This document shows positions 21,737-34,956 of a stretch of DNA of 64,000 nt, piece by piece; the stretch's first letter is position 1; each line of letters opens with the position of its first letter. A program made the position numbers and the translations under genes. The stretch comes from Pseudoscleropodium purum. Its lineage: Eukaryota; Streptophyta; Bryopsida; Hypnales; Brachytheciaceae. Below the pieces are notes generated by a model. The model saw nothing but the letters and a program-made list of their open reading frames with translations. It ran no database searches and had not been told where the DNA came from. The stretch spans positions 29,760,001 through 29,824,000 of the forward strand of contig OZ017797.1 in NCBI GenBank assembly GCA_963969395.1, in the 5' to 3' direction.

Positions 21737-24700
21737 CTACTTTCTATGTACAGTCCGGCCACTACGGCTTGTGCTGCTACCAGACCCTGCCGTGGGAGAG
21801 ATCTGATTCTGAAGTGCAGCCAACTCACGAACTCGAGCTAATATTGGAGCAGGGATGGCTGCCGTGAACTGCTTTTTCCTCTCTCCCTGCAAACAATCCA
21901 CCACATGATGTCACCAAACGCATTTAACCGCCGAGTTCATGGGCTTCATATGACCAATTCAGCTGATCACGTTCTGAAACATATAATTCAGATGGGTCAA
22001 ATTATAAGTACAACAGTCAGTGAAGAACATTGCATTGTCGGTCAAAAACACTTTGGACAAAAGAAAGTCCCCGTAAGACCTCAAAACTGCATTTAAAAAA
22101 TGCAAGTCCCAATTTAGATTTCTTGGACCTCCAGAGGTAAAATAGTTGTGGCATTGGTGTAGGTCCAGAAGCTTATCTCACTACCAGATGCCAGTAGCAA
22201 ATAGTCACACCCAAGTTATGTCAAGAAAAAATGAGTTAAGAAAAAACATTCACCTGCTTGGCTGGGTGTAGCTGAGCCCGACTGGCTCGTAAAAGGTTCC
22301 GCCATTTATCCTGCAAGACGTAAAAAGCGATCGATTATACATCTGCTTCTGTATCCTGAGGAACGAATTTCTGGATTCTCTTGGAAGAGAACACTCTCTG
22401 CTTCAAGTTGAATCTCACACCTGCGTTGCTCACTTTGGTTGCCTAATTTATTTAGAGATGACTTCAAAAGCACCATTCCTCCCAAAAATAAAGAGATTGA
22501 AATTACGATCACACGCCACTATAAAGACCAAAGTATTGAACACACAAAAGATCCACTGGGAGAACGGTTGTCTGGCAGTGACCGCCAACTAAGAAGACTA
22601 ACCTTCAAATCAACGGCAGTCCTATACCCGACATTGGAAAAAGCTAGCTTCTTGATATCAGCCCATTTCCCCCCACCACAGCGTGCAACCCCCTCGACCA
22701 ACGTCATGACTTCCCGCAACGTCCACGGCCTGTGGTGTTTCCGCCGTGTTCCACCATTGGCAGTGGGCACAGTTGCAATGGGCTGTTCATGTTCGGGTCT
22801 GCTATCTAGAGGCAAGGGTTGCAAGATTGATGAAGGATCAAATGGCACAACTGGCAGTAAAACTGACGCTCGGTCCCCAGCTCCTCCATTCAACTCATCC
22901 TGAACAGAAAACCTTTGACACGTTCAGCGATAATACACCGTTTATCCAGAATTATGAGCTGTCGTCAAGACAAACTCTGGTGAATGCTTGGTGCTCTCAT
23001 AATCCCTACCCAATTGAGAACATCTCTATCTCGAGGAAACATCTCTCCAGTAGAAAAAAAAAGAAAAAAAGAAACACCGAGGCAGCCCAAGATTTGGCTA
23101 CCATATAATATCTATGATAGGTGGACAAAATTTAACCTTGCGTACTGTCCCTTCCATGTCTGACCGTGCACCTCGGGCAGAGTGAGCCATTTTCACAAGC
23201 TTTGCAGCTCTACCTTCGACCTTGCGCTTCTGTATACAACATCCCAAGAAAATATGAGTTTCCTCAGTCTAATCTCTCAAAAATATTATCACCCCGGACT
23301 CTATTACCGCACAGAACATCTCTATGACAACGTGAGCAAGGAGAATTATATCATGACGGAATGCACAGTTTGCCCACTGAGTAGCAAAACGATTCTGATG
23401 CCCAGGAGAGAATCTTATAGAATAGAGTCGAGGACCTACCAAAAGGGACATTCCAACCCAAACAAAAATTTCTCAATCACATAATTGAAGCCATTTCGAA
23501 ATCAAATAACAGACAAAACACATTCATACCGAGATACCACCGACAAGTTTGGGTCGCTGAGCTGCGGACAAATTCTTGCTGGAAGCATTCCGCAAAGTGG
23601 ACCCTCTGAGGGTGCCGTGTCGTCCAAATGTCATATCGGCTGGACCATCTGTTTCCACTGTTCTCCAAGAGAAGGCTGCGGAGGAATCCGGGCCATTTCC
23701 TTCGGACTCCCCATACGGTGACCTAATGTCAGCACCGCCAGCAGCTCCCTCGGCCTCTTCTTCAATATATTTCCGGTTCGGTTTTCGCTGCCTCTTCCCA
23801 CCAACTGGCTCTCCTGCAGGAGATCAAGTAATATCTTGTGTAAGATACATGACTGATGTTGTGGTTAACAGGGAAAAGAGAGAACAATACAGCAACGTAT
23901 GCAGAAATTTCTTCTACTAGTCCAGAGCAACGCAAAGAAGGAGAAAGGGACACACCAGTATTGACTACCTCGCCGTAGATGGCTATTTGACCACGAGCAG
24001 CACCTGAACTATTTAAGCTTCCAGTATTAAAGACATCAAATCTACCACTGGTGGACACAGAGGCTGGAGTAGTCATTCCATGTTGAGAGCCTTTACCCTC
24101 CAGCCCATTCCACGCCGAATCCTTTTGGAAATCTGTCCCATGCGCATTGGCGTCATTGGCAGCATCTCTCTCGATGGCTCCCACACTAGAGGGACTCACT
24201 GAAGGAAGGGGCTGCTCAGCTTGACTGCCTTGATCCAACCTAGTTTTCAGCCGGCTTGGAACTTGAGACTTGAAGGCAGCATCCCGCTGTCTCAACCACC
24301 CAGAAGAGATTTGACGCTTCAGCCAATGCTTGTCTTTCACAGAGGTTTCACGTCCGTAAGTTGCGCGAAATGCCTCGTGAAGCTCACGGATGGAGAGATT
24401 GTCCAGGGACACGTCGTCATGAGGGGCACTGCTCATACCAGGAGCTAATGATGCTGGCGAAGCCACTTTGGTGGCGGTCCGTGTAAAGGGCTTCTGGGTA
24501 ACTGCAGTTCTAGCCCTGTGAGTGCTCGCAGACCGCACAAAACTGCGATGGGATCCCCATCCAGAAGCCACTCGTGGCGACATGGCGGCGGTTTCTTTTG
24601 TGGGGGTCACCATGAGTTCTCCGCTGCTTGAACTCAGAGCTGGTTGTCCTCTTTCACCAGCATCATCCCCAGCTTCATCTCCAGCCTCGAAGTCAAAGTA

Positions 24701-26912
24701 CTTCGGATTAGGCCGGCGATGTCTCTTGTCTCCACTTCCGTCACCAGCACTCAAGTAGGGCGAGATGTTGTCCTCGTGACCGAGCTCATTCCCTGCTGCA
24801 TCCCTTTCCGCAGCAGCCAGAAGTTGCTGCTCCTCATTTAATATCCTGGAATCCAGCACCTACACACACAACCACTGGCGAAGTTCAGACGCAAGCTGGA
24901 AAAAAAACCTAGAACCCTCAAACCTACACAAGAGGGTTCCTGATGTCCTTCTCTGTCTCGACTTTGGTCGATCAATCCTTCCCACGCCTAAACTGTATCG
25001 CTAATAAAGAGCTTGGGCGGTAAACGTCGACTCCTGTACGATACAAAGCTGCAAAGGCTTACTTAATAATTGAACATGGTAGAATCACCCAATTCCCAGA
25101 ATGTTGCCAAAATGAGCAAACCAGAGAATACGTAGATGCTTGTTGCACACTGTTCAAAGCGTGGACATAAGATTTAGGGCACGGTTTTAGAAAATTCACC
25201 ATATTCAAGTTTGTCCAATTATAAATTTGCATATTATATTCGAAGATATCGTCCTGGGATTTCACGTTGCAATCATAGTTGCAATCATATGATTAAAAAA
25301 TGAGAGCTCCCCGGCACACAATAATGGTTATCAGACAAATTTACTCGGTTTAAAATGATCCTACCTTAAGACTAACTCGACTCATGAAGCCGAAGCATTC
25401 TTTGACTGCAGCGTTTTAAGCTTACAAGGGCCCTCAGCATTGGATGCGAGATAACCCTCATGAGCATACCCGCCAGACAAGAAACTTCAAAAGCAAAACA
25501 GGGTAGGGGAAACTTCTGAGATTCAAGGCCATTACCCTAATCTTTTAGCTACATCATCCTAGAAAATGTAACACAAAATACTCAAAACGGTGGCTTGGTA
25601 GATACCTGGAGCCGGGCTCTCAGCTTCTGTCGTTCGGCAGCAAGATCTTGCAAGGGAACTGACACGACAGTTGCAACAAATTCAGTTCAGTAAGCACATA
25701 CAGAAAAAAGTGAGTCTGGTGGAAAGACAGATAGAAGCCAAACTGTATCAGGTACAGGCAACAGGCAAACTTGAGCTCCTATGCAAAGCGTTTAAAGATG
25801 ATCGATTCAATACAGAATTACACCATACACGGACGGCAACAAATCGTAACTTCGAGCTACCTAAATCAAGAAGTCGAAATGATACTAAAGCACATTCACT
25901 TCTCAATAAAATAGAACCATCCGATTTGGTCATGCTCTCGTTGTAAATGCATTTAGTGAAGGAAGTCAATTGACAACCCTTGTAGACTCTTCCTGGACCT
26001 AGGGTCTTACTATTGTGGTTCCTCTCTTCTTGCTCCTCTTCATCTGTTTCAAACTCATTTCCTTCGTCCTCGTCCTCCTCCTCCTCCTCGTCTTCTTCGT
26101 CTTCACCTGCATCGCTGCCGTCAGGCTGGAAGGAGGAAAGGCCATTGCCGGAACCACTAACCAAGGACTGGAAAACCTCATCCTCAGTTGCTGGAAGAAC
26201 TGAGCCATCATCTCCAACCTGCAAGAACAAGCCTTTTCGAAGACTATAAGAAAATTGGCACTAAAACCTTTGCAACTACCTCGAAAACCCAAATAAGCAT
26301 TTGAAAAATAACCGTAAAAAATAACACTAGGAGCTTCGGTGTATTGAGCTAGATATGACAGCAATAAGGAAATGGCTTGAAATCAATCATTGATCAATAT
26401 GACCGTGTCAATGTCCCAGATTTTAAATCTCCACAGCAACAAATCAGGAACAGGAAGCATGACAGGAGAAACACTAAAATAAGCGACCCCCTGATTAAAT
26501 AAAACTAATATTCTGAGATCTACGACATTGTTATTACGAGCCAATATTTAGAACACACGATTACGAGAAAAGGTTATTGGGTTTCCAATGTCTCGGTAAA
26601 GAACTCCTCGAATATGTGCACCCAGTAAAAGGAATGGCAAGTGCAAGCAAACCATACATGCCAATCTACTTGGTCCTGAAAGAGCTTAACTAAAGAGTCG
26701 TTCATTTCGTCATTAAATTCTGCTTTTCATTGATAAAACACAAATCCTACAAAGAATGTATTTAAAAGGGTATTGACTGGATTGTGTACCTTGACCAGCT
26801 TGTAGACCATTCGATCATCAACACTGGGCTTGCTAGCTGCTGCAGGAGACCCTTCAGGCCTGGTCTCGCTCCCGTCCTCTGTAGCCTCCAGCATCGCCAC
26901 CGGGATATCCAT
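21737..26912 (-). CDS. TRF-like (TRFL) Myb protein, probable telomere-repeat DNA binder
   Basis: Nine exons join in phase to 722 residues: 26912-26790, 26218-26011, 25658-25606, 24859-23956, 23813-23530, 23229-23137, 22899-22603, 22310-22254, 21886-21737. The start region holds MVYKLVKV (from Met35), where many TRFL proteins begin, then an acidic stretch (EDEEDEEEEEDEDEG, about residues 80-108). A coiled segment spans LQDLAAERQKLRARL and LNEEQQLLAAAE. The plant-specific motif ELHEAFRATYGRETSVKDKHWLKR sits near residues 287-310 (written here in two parts: ELHEAFRATYGRETSV and KDKHWLKR). Basic GGKRQRKPNRKYIEEE follows. The single C-terminal Myb domain (about 607-665) reads RRKHHRPWTLREVMTLVEG, KWADIKKLAF, then across an intron DLK|DKWRNLLRAS, which is the telobox form. 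The C-terminus is FTAAIPAPILARVRELAALQ. The family binds TTTAGGG repeats in vitro. The exact paralogue is not resolved. Confidence 0.9.
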
Positions 26913-28345
26913 CCTTCAAGGTTCCACGTCACATTAACTACCCCCTGTAGAACAAAAGAGCTTGCGTTTAAGACATACTTGCAATTCAATAAGCAAAATG
27001 GAGACGGACGACAAGGAAGGCAACCTGTTTTGCACAGAGTGTTGGTCAGGAATACGATAATCCTGCAGACTAATTTTTTCCCTCAATTCGATCGTTACAT
27101 AAAAAAGTCCGCGAGTGAATAGGAAGAATTTTCCTTTAAGACTCTTGGAGTCCCTCAAAGATCCATCACTGAAAAGAAAAAAACGCCCTATACTAATCCC
27201 AGGTTCAAAATCTATTCTCGCGCTCCTAATCAATCCTACAAAACTAGGAGCAATAAGAAATGAGGGGTAAGAAAATGGCAAAGAACGCACGTCACGCAAT
27301 GCGCCAACCAAAAGCTTCTATACCGAAGGCCACTCCTGCGAATGATCCCTCTCTACCAGATCTTGAAAAAAAACATCTAATCACAAAGCCGTCTCGCCTC
27401 CTCTTCTACGACACATATTTCCTTACGCCAGAGTCCGCCTCGGAAAGGGGGAAGAACTCGTCATCCCACACAAAAGCTCGTCAAATGCTCCTAGCTTATG
27501 CTTCCCCAGTATCATCAAACTCTTAAGAGCGAAATCCCGACACTAAAAAAAAACTTTCTCTCTCACCAAGAATACACTCCCCCCTACCTCGCTTTTCTTT
27601 CCAAAAAATTCGAAGGTATATCCCTATTTCCCTCTTAAAAAGTACAATTGCGCCAGACCCAATATAACTAAGAACGACGCCCCTGAAAATCCATCCCGAA
27701 GAGAAGCAAAGAAGAAACATCACAAAACGCGTCCAAGTCGCAACACCAAAAATCGGTAAGGAAAAAAAAAAGCAGGGAAGCCAAAATCGCCTGAAATTTA
27801 TTACCGAAAAGAACGAGAATGCAAGAAATTCGTTCCTCCACTGCACCAAATCGCTCGAGCACGCAAGCTTTCCAATAATCCACGCAAGCTTCCCCAAACT
27901 TTGCCTGAAGCTCTCGTAAAATTCAGGTCGTGGTGCTTCCCGAGGCCTTGCAAGACGCAGATTTGAGCGTGGGGGTCGAGAGAAGCAAAGCAATCAACGA
28001 AAGCCGAAGGGGGTAAGGAAGCCGGAGAGAAGTAGCAGCAGCAATCCGTGCAATGCCTCCATGATCTCGCTGAGAGGGGAAGCAAAACGTGATGCTGAGC
28101 ACCAACCCAACTTAGGAGGACCTGTGCAAACGACAGGCAAGGGGGAGCACTCAGGCCGCCAGCGTTTCTGGCCCTTGATGGTGGGAGAGCGAGAATCTAC
28201 GGTACACGTTTCTCGACGGCAGGAGACGGACGCGGACGGATGGAGACGGGGACGGACGCGGATGGGCGTCGAGGTAGGGGGCGGTAGTCGCGGCGGCCAA
28301 GCGGTCCACGTCCGCAAACAGGGGGATCCGGTTCTGAGGAACGAT
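26913..28345 (-). promoter_or_regulatory. TRFL 5' leader, leader intron(s) and CpG-rich promoter
   Basis: An acceptor-like CTACAG|GGGGTAG lies 5' of the TRFL ATG (about 26945), so the leader is probably spliced. At 28190-28345 the DNA becomes strikingly GC- and CpG-rich, with repeated GGACG/CGGACG motifs, and then changes abruptly to AT-rich DNA near 28350. That makes it the likely promoter or first exon. The reading frames seen here are not conserved-looking and are treated as noncoding. Confidence 0.45.
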
Positions 28346-29959
28346 TAATTTAGGTGACGACGTGCCTACCGAAAATGTACTTTTAGTATTATGTAACCCC
28401 CGGAAATGTATAATAATAATATTATAACCCCTCATCCCCGCCTGATAATATTTTTTAGTTGGGGCAAGACGTTATGTGGGTAGAGTCAAAATATTCTTCT
28501 TTTTTCAAATTCTTAACTCAAATATAACATTGTTTATCAATAAATGGAGGGGTCCATTTTTTACCCTCAAAAAAGGGACCTTTACATTGAACAAAATTCT
28601 CTTATAAGACCCATACCACCCTAATCTTTGAATTATCTAATAAGTGCCTCCCAAATATCTAGTATAGTATAGTTATTTTTCCCACATGAAGAAGACCATT
28701 ATTCAGTTCTACAATGTTTTGAAGCAAACTAAGATGAGCAAGTTACAACTTTCTTAGCCATGTAAGAACGTTGCACACCATAATGGTCCAATGGATGACT
28801 TCTTTTTTAGCTATAGAAAAAGAAAATGCACTAATTGGTCTAGCCATCAAAGAATTGGGGTGACTACCTTGGTCATGGGGGCCATGTCCTTACAAGGTTA
28901 AGGTAAATACACCTAAGAATCTTAATATTATTATCTATAAAATAAACCCAAATTTTTTTGTCCTACCACAAATATATAGAAGAGAACATTGAATATTCCT
29001 TGTATATAGGCAAATACTTTTGAAGTAAAAAAAAAAAAAAATTACAAAGTTTTTACCCCTATATGAATAGGAAGTTCATATTAGGCATTTGCATTTCTTG
29101 GAGAGGCCACTTGTAAAGTTCAAGAAAATATCTTTTTACTTGTTTTTAGGAGAATGTATGTCACGTTATTAGCTTTCTAGAACACTACATTGTACTTAGT
29201 TTGACTAAGTACCAAGTTTTAGACTAATCAAGTAAAATGTGATTTTTGTCTTAAAAAATATTTTAATTTGATTCAATTTTTGAATCCCACTATAACATCC
29301 TAGAGCTAACTCAATTAAAATATATTGTGTAAAATTTCAAAGTGAGAAACCTCATGGATATTGAAATATTTATTTGAAAAGTAGTTTTTGTATAACACAT
29401 GCAAAGTTCATCTTTCAAATTTTTTCTAAGAAAATCTATGGGTCTCACAACTTCTACAAATTAATGACTTAATTTGGAATTATATTGAAAATTCATAAAA
29501 AAAAAATACAAGAAAAAAACTCAAACATAAAAAGTTTTACTTGTTGCTCATGTTATCTATGATGAGAACAAAAAGACAAAATTGAACATAAATTTGTAAC
29601 TACTAATCCAATTATTTGAAATTTGTCTTGCATTCAAGACAATCTTTATACATGTCAATCTGCAAAATTCAATTGTAGAATAAAAAAATTTGAGATCACA
29701 ATTGTATACCTAGAATTGATTAAAGTTCAAAAATCATCCTCATTCATTTAGTGATTAAAGTCAAAATTAACTAAATAAAAATTTTCAAAAAGGAGGAGGC
29801 TTGTTTACCTTGATGATTGAAGAGCCTTTATGAGGAGCCTTTATGTGTATCCAAAGTGAATTCCAAATGCATTTGGTATATAATGAAAAAAACAATTAGA
29901 ATATTGACATGTTGCCAATAAAGGGTTTTAAATGAAGGAAATTGTACCCAAAGTCTATT
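28346..29959. other. AT-rich intergenic, nothing recognised
   Basis: Low GC, with homopolymer runs (A-run near 29029-29041). I see no coding, RNA or terminal inverted repeat signal that I can support. Confidence 0.5.
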
Positions 29960-30650
29960 GCCTTAGAAAGCAATCATTTTAGTATTGTAAATTCTCTACT
30001 TTAGTGAAGTCTTTATACCATTCATTGTCATTGTCATAGATATTTTACTTGTGAAATGTCCTTTAATAAGTGGGCCACTTCCATATTGTCAATCCTTGAA
30101 CTTAGTGTTGTCCTTGTACTCTCCCTATCCATTGTCTTGAATCATTTGCATGCAAAACGTCTTCTTCAAAATCATCTCACGTCTATTTTATCAATTGTCT
30201 ACTTTAGAGTTGTCTTTGCACTACTAACTGTTTTGGATATTTTGCATGTTTAATTCTATCAAAAAAATAAAGGCTACGTTTAGAAAAGGTCAGTTTTAAT
30301 GTACTAACCTTAGTTACAAGTTATTTGCTAAAGATATCCATTTTTGTTGTTTAATAATATTGTGGTTTTATTACTTTCTAAATTCTTTTATAAACCTCTA
30401 AAAATCAATTTACTACATCATATATCAAATTCTAGTTAATTCAAAAGAATGAAGTTCCATATCTATATTACATTCTTTATCGGAGTGTGATCATCCACAC
30501 AATGTTCAAATATTTTTACTATGTTCAAGTATTTGCTTTTAACTTTTAATTCTTGAATTTACATAAAATCTGTGTTTTTTCAAAAAACCTATTTCTAAAA
30601 TCAACAAAACTATTGTTCTTATTTCATTTTCATGGTTTTTACATGGTATA
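29960..30650 (+). repeat. Dispersed repeat related to 19080-19770
   Basis: Collinear with 19080-19770: three ~105-bp tandem units, then AACCTTAGTTACA, GATATCC, ATCAATTTACTACATCA, TCCATATCTATATTACATT and TTCTTGAATTTACATAAAAT in the same order. It is a second, diverged copy of the same element. Its terminal repeats were not found here. Confidence 0.65.
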
Positions 30651-31469
30651 CACTAATGTTCTCTAAAGAGGCTAAATTTCACTCTGTATTTACCAATAAT
30701 TTGGACGTACTAAATGTACAAAGCAAAAATCTAGAAGAAAATGAACATTTGAGCAAATTTTCCAACTTGCACATTTCAAGCTCACAAATGAGTACATTCA
30801 TACAACTCCCAAATTGCACTCATCTATTGTTGTTGCTAAACAAATGTAGCCAAAGAAATATCTAGGTCGTCCAATTGTAGCAATCTTGGCAACCACATCT
30901 AAACCATTGATTTAGTAGCGCATATTCATTCTTAAGCTTTGTTGCATTTGCCATTTAACAAATTGTGTTTTACTTTCCTTGTAGGTGCTTGCAAGTGTTT
31001 TGATCGTGTTTAACAATTATTTAGCATCTTTAGGATGTTAGTATCACCACACATTTACTGCTCCTCTCCACATGCATTTACTAAGGTTCCATTTGTTAAT
31101 TTTGCAACCATTGCTTACATCATTATGTATATTCAAATTTTTCTCCTCCTTGTTTTTGAATAAAATAGTGCTACTTTTTAAAATTTGGAGGCAGTTCTTC
31201 AATCTTTGCAATTGTGGATTGCAAGGGTTTAGAGATTGCTTTGAATTTCACTTGGAAATGGAGGCAAGGGCTAGGGAGATGTTGGGGAGTTAGCAGGGAC
31301 TTGGGTAGATGGGGAAGTATGGCAATTGCAGCCTTGTAGGAGTCACAATTTATACCCAATCCTTACGTGATTGCGATGCCATGTTCGCCCACTCCTGACT
31401 ACCAATTGTTGTTTTTTGTTTTCATCTTGCATTTTTGTTGTATTTGGCATTCTGCACTTCTATCATTTT

Positions 31470-32402
31470 TTAACCCCTAAAGGTCAGAGACTATTTTTTC
31501 ACCCAAAACACTCCAAAACTGTCATTTTTGATGCAAGCATCAAATTTTACATGAAAAACATTTTTGGACACATGTAACCATAAGAGCTTGTAGTAAAATA
31601 GTTTGGAAAGATGTGGAAAAAATTTGAGAATTTTCCACTGTGTAGATTGTAAGATATTAACATTTGAAAAGACCAAAACCATTTTTTTGACTCTATGAAA
31701 ATATGGGCAGCTACACTTCACAAGGTCACATTTGTATGAAGAAATGTCCAAAATGATGGTTACTCTTTGGATTCATTCTTCAAGTTAAGTTGGATACATG
31801 TTTGAAAATTTTTAGATCATCTGGAATTGCACAACATATAGGAAAAAAATAGTAAGTAGAAAGAAGTACAAAGTGATTCAAAACACTAAATTGTTAAGAA
31901 CTTAATTATGGAATTAAAAAATCCAATCCTAATGGTGCTAATGTATTAATAAAAAACCTACATCATATCTTTTTATTTTTTTCAAAAAATATTAAAAATT
32001 GAGTTAAATAAAGGACTCCAAAGTTTATTTTTGAGTAGGGAATCCATGACTACCTGCAAACTAGAGCACCTCATAACTTTCATCTCGTAAATCAAAATGG
32101 AATGATTGAAAGCTTTACATGTATATATAAATCTAAGAATCAATTTCAAATTTTTATTTTCGAAAAAAGTGATTTTTTAAGATATTTTTGGGTTGCCCGC
32201 CGAGCATTGAAAATTAAATATCATGCAATAACTTTTGGATCTTGTAGTCAAAAGTTATGAAAATTATTGGGCCTTAAAGCTACTCCTTGGGCACATGTTG
32301 TGTGAAAATTTCAGCAAGAAAAAATAAAAACTCCATTCATAGCGAGCTACCCCAAATTGCTATGTTGCCAAAAAAAATGTAGTGTTGACCTTTAGGGGTT
32401 AA
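31470..32402 (+). mobile_element. TTAA-flanked TIR element, copy B (933 bp)
   Basis: The left end TTAACCCCTAAAGGTCA and the right end TGACCTTTAGGGGTTAA are a perfect 17-bp inverted repeat. Similarity to the copy at 60838-61769 is high over the full length and clear but lower to 9635-10577. There is no coding capacity. TTAA at both edges could be the target duplication, in which case the element proper starts CCCC, as in piggyBac-type ends. Alternatively TTAA is simply part of the inverted repeat. Confidence 0.85.
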
Positions 32403-32444
32403 TGTGTATTGCTTGTTTGCTACTATGGGATTTAGGGTGTTGGG

Positions 32445-34200
32445 ATGCAAACTTTCTATAGAGCAATGGCACCGCAACTCAATTTCCTAGACAAATTTAA
32501 GGTGTGCACATTTAGAATCTCTCACAACTCTCATGGTCTAAGCAAATACTTGTTTGCTATTGCTGCATCAACTCCAACACATGATGTTTCTTCCAACATC
32601 AAAGAGGTGATGCATATTTTAGAGACATGACTCTCGAAATTGCTGGCGCTTGTGCCCCAATTTGGATCACTCTTTGAGGTCACTATGGTCTCACTTGAAT
32701 GTCTTCAATGGGTGGTGGATATTGTAATGTTGGAGGTTTGTCAAGCAAAGGAAAAGATAGTCCTTGTAGTGTGTGCAAAAGATGTAAAATGGCTCCTACC
32801 ACCATTACTAGGAGGTGCCAAGAAGTTTGGGCCTGCTAATTCACCTAGGCAAAAGGGAAATTTGACTTGAGCAACAATCTTACATGTGTGGTGTATCAAA
32901 GTTGTAGCATTATTAGTAGACGATGGATTGTGATGGTATCTAAAGGTAACAATCTGGAAAAGCACGAGGGCTAGCATATTTGCAAGCTCAATGGAAAGTC
33001 GTTGTTGCATTTGAAGAAACGTGACGTCTATGTGAAGGGCAATGTTTATGAGCACTTGAAGTTCACAAAATTGTAGACTAGACAGTAATAAGTTGGTAGT
33101 GTAACCAACTAACTTGTAGCCAACTTGGAGGGCTAGATAAAGAGAAAGAAAGTTCAATTTTAACTAGTAGTTGTCCAATGTGTGATTATAACAGGGAGTA
33201 ATACTTTTAAGACACTTTAAGATGAAAAATTTACCAAAGAAACATTGGTCCAAAACATTGGATGGGAAATATTGGAACACTTGCATTAGTTACATGCATA
33301 TGTTTTGATGGCTTTGAAGGTCATGGTTTGTTACGCTAGCTTCATCTCTATTAGCTGTGACAAGGTGACGGCCATTGATACTACTTTATGGATTGGCATA
33401 CATGTCTATGCCATGGAATCTTGGAAACGAGTACCACATCTACTACATCTTTCTTGTGTAGCTGATAGTAGCATAACAAATAACTTGACTAATGTGATTA
33501 TGTATACTCTTTTAGGTGAAGGTAGGCTAACTTGCAAAGAGATTGCATCTAAATTGGTCTCTTTTACTGCAAATGGCATAAGCACCTTCTTGGGTCTAAA
33601 GTTTGTGATCACTACTCAAATCTAGGAAAAATAGATATTGTTTAACCTTGGAGCCTCCTATACTAGTCACATGATCAACCTCATGGTTGAAACCTTATCA
33701 AACTACCCTTTGGTTTCTTGATTAGAGATACTTTTCAATCTCTCTACATATTCATATTTTTGTCATAGCAATTAGCAGCATTCTGAGCTACAAAAGCTCA
33801 TTGATCTTATGGAACCTAAGGGAAATAAGATGTTGTAAAATATAGAGATGCATTGGATATCTATGAGGGATCTAGCACAAAAGGATTTTTTAGAAGTACA
33901 AAGCATTATTGGTCAAAAAGGGCGTAGATATGTCTTCTACTGAAGGTCAAAAACCAAATTCTACAATTGCCACTAATTTCAATCTACTTGCTGATGTGGA
34001 GGTCCTCATTTTTGTCTTGCTTTATTTCTATGCTTAATTCAATGCATCGCCTCATTAAGCTTTCTTAAGCTAGGGATGTGTTTATTTGTGACTTTATGCA
34101 ATCAATTAAGGTCTGTCCAGCAAATTTGGCAAAAATGTTTATAAACTCTGAGACAACATTCAATGCCAAGGATTTTTAAGTGATACAACAAGTTGATAGA
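32445..34200 (+). pseudogene. hAT-family transposase relic, central part (ZNF862/KIAA1586-like)
   Basis: From about 33305 the plus strand encodes ISCDKVTAIDTTLWIGIHVY, ESWKRVPHLLHLSCVADSS, LTNVIMYTLLGEGRL and EIASKLVSFTANGISTFLG. These are the conserved landmarks of the hAT-type transposases with an upstream TTF-type zinc finger (usual forms SCDEVT..DN.SWISIH, FGADGVS.FQG). Further on, after stop codons and a frame change, SELQKLIDLMEPKGNK and MHWISMRDLAQK (about 33795-33890) follow. The aspartate of GADG is replaced by TANG, and several stops interrupt it. It is a decayed gene. The N-terminal part at 32445-33300 is poorly recognisable. Confidence 0.65.
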
Positions 34201-34741
34201 GCTTTCGTGTGAGGAAATTCTAATGTAGTGGTAGCAATAATTGAGCAGAGATGGTGTCTCTCATATACTTTTTAACTTTGAACACATACATGTATTTGCA
34301 CTTTGCCACAACAAGAAGTTTGAGGAACACATTTTCATCACTGAAGCCAAATTTGACAAAATTCAAGGTAGTATCTACAATTTGCAAGTATGGTCTTAAT
34401 TTGCCATTTGATTTTTGTTTCAATTTGGTTCTAATTTTTTTTGGCCTTTATATATTGTTCATGTTGTCTTGATCTTTTCATTCTCTTGTAGACTAAGCTT
34501 CTTGTTGCTTGGCAAATCAATAGATTTGGTTGTGGGCTTCAAGTATTCTTAAAGATTCATTTTGTTTTTTTGTCTATATTGTTGGTGTTGCTAGATTTCT
34601 TTTGCTAAGGGTGCAAACTTGGATGGGGTGTGCTCAAATATAGGTTTTCACTTCTACTTGGGTGGTGGTATTGGGCCTAGATTGGAGGCTTCAACGTTTG
34701 TATTTCCATTTTTTTCTTCACTTTTGTTTGGGTGGTGGTGT

Positions 34742-34956
34742 CACTATAAGAAACCCACATTTTAGGAGATGTTTTTAAATTTTTTTAACAGATTTTAGGT
34801 GATGTCAAATGCAACAAATTCATGTTTTTATATTAACATTGATGTTATGTTGGACATTTTGTTGACATAAAAACATGGATTTATTGCATTCAATGTCAAC
34901 TAAAATCTGTTTAAATGTTATTGAAAATGTGATCTAAAATGCAAATTTCTTATAGT
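34742..34956. mobile_element. CACTA-type MITE, 215 bp, copy 1
   Basis: It starts CACTATAAGAAA and ends with the inverted TTTCTTATAGT. The whole unit is nearly palindromic (arms with CATGTTTTTATATTAACATT and the inverted ACATAAAAACATGGATTT). It resembles the copy at 35996-36211. The terminal CACTA suggests mobilisation by a CACTA transposase. Confidence 0.75.

Noticed and set aside
26013..26249. Serine-rich plus-strand frame
   Set aside because: It is the complement of the acidic Glu/Asp stretch of the TRFL protein, whose exon is in phase with its neighbours.
27994..28435. Frames on both strands near 28.0-28.4 kb as an N-terminal exon of the TRFL protein
   Set aside because: They do not join in phase to the TRFL start, and the composition suggests a noncoding leader or promoter.
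31470..31490. CCCCTAAAGG/TTTAGGGG ends as degenerate telomere repeats
   Set aside because: They occur as paired inverted ends of defined elements, not as tandem TTTAGGG arrays.
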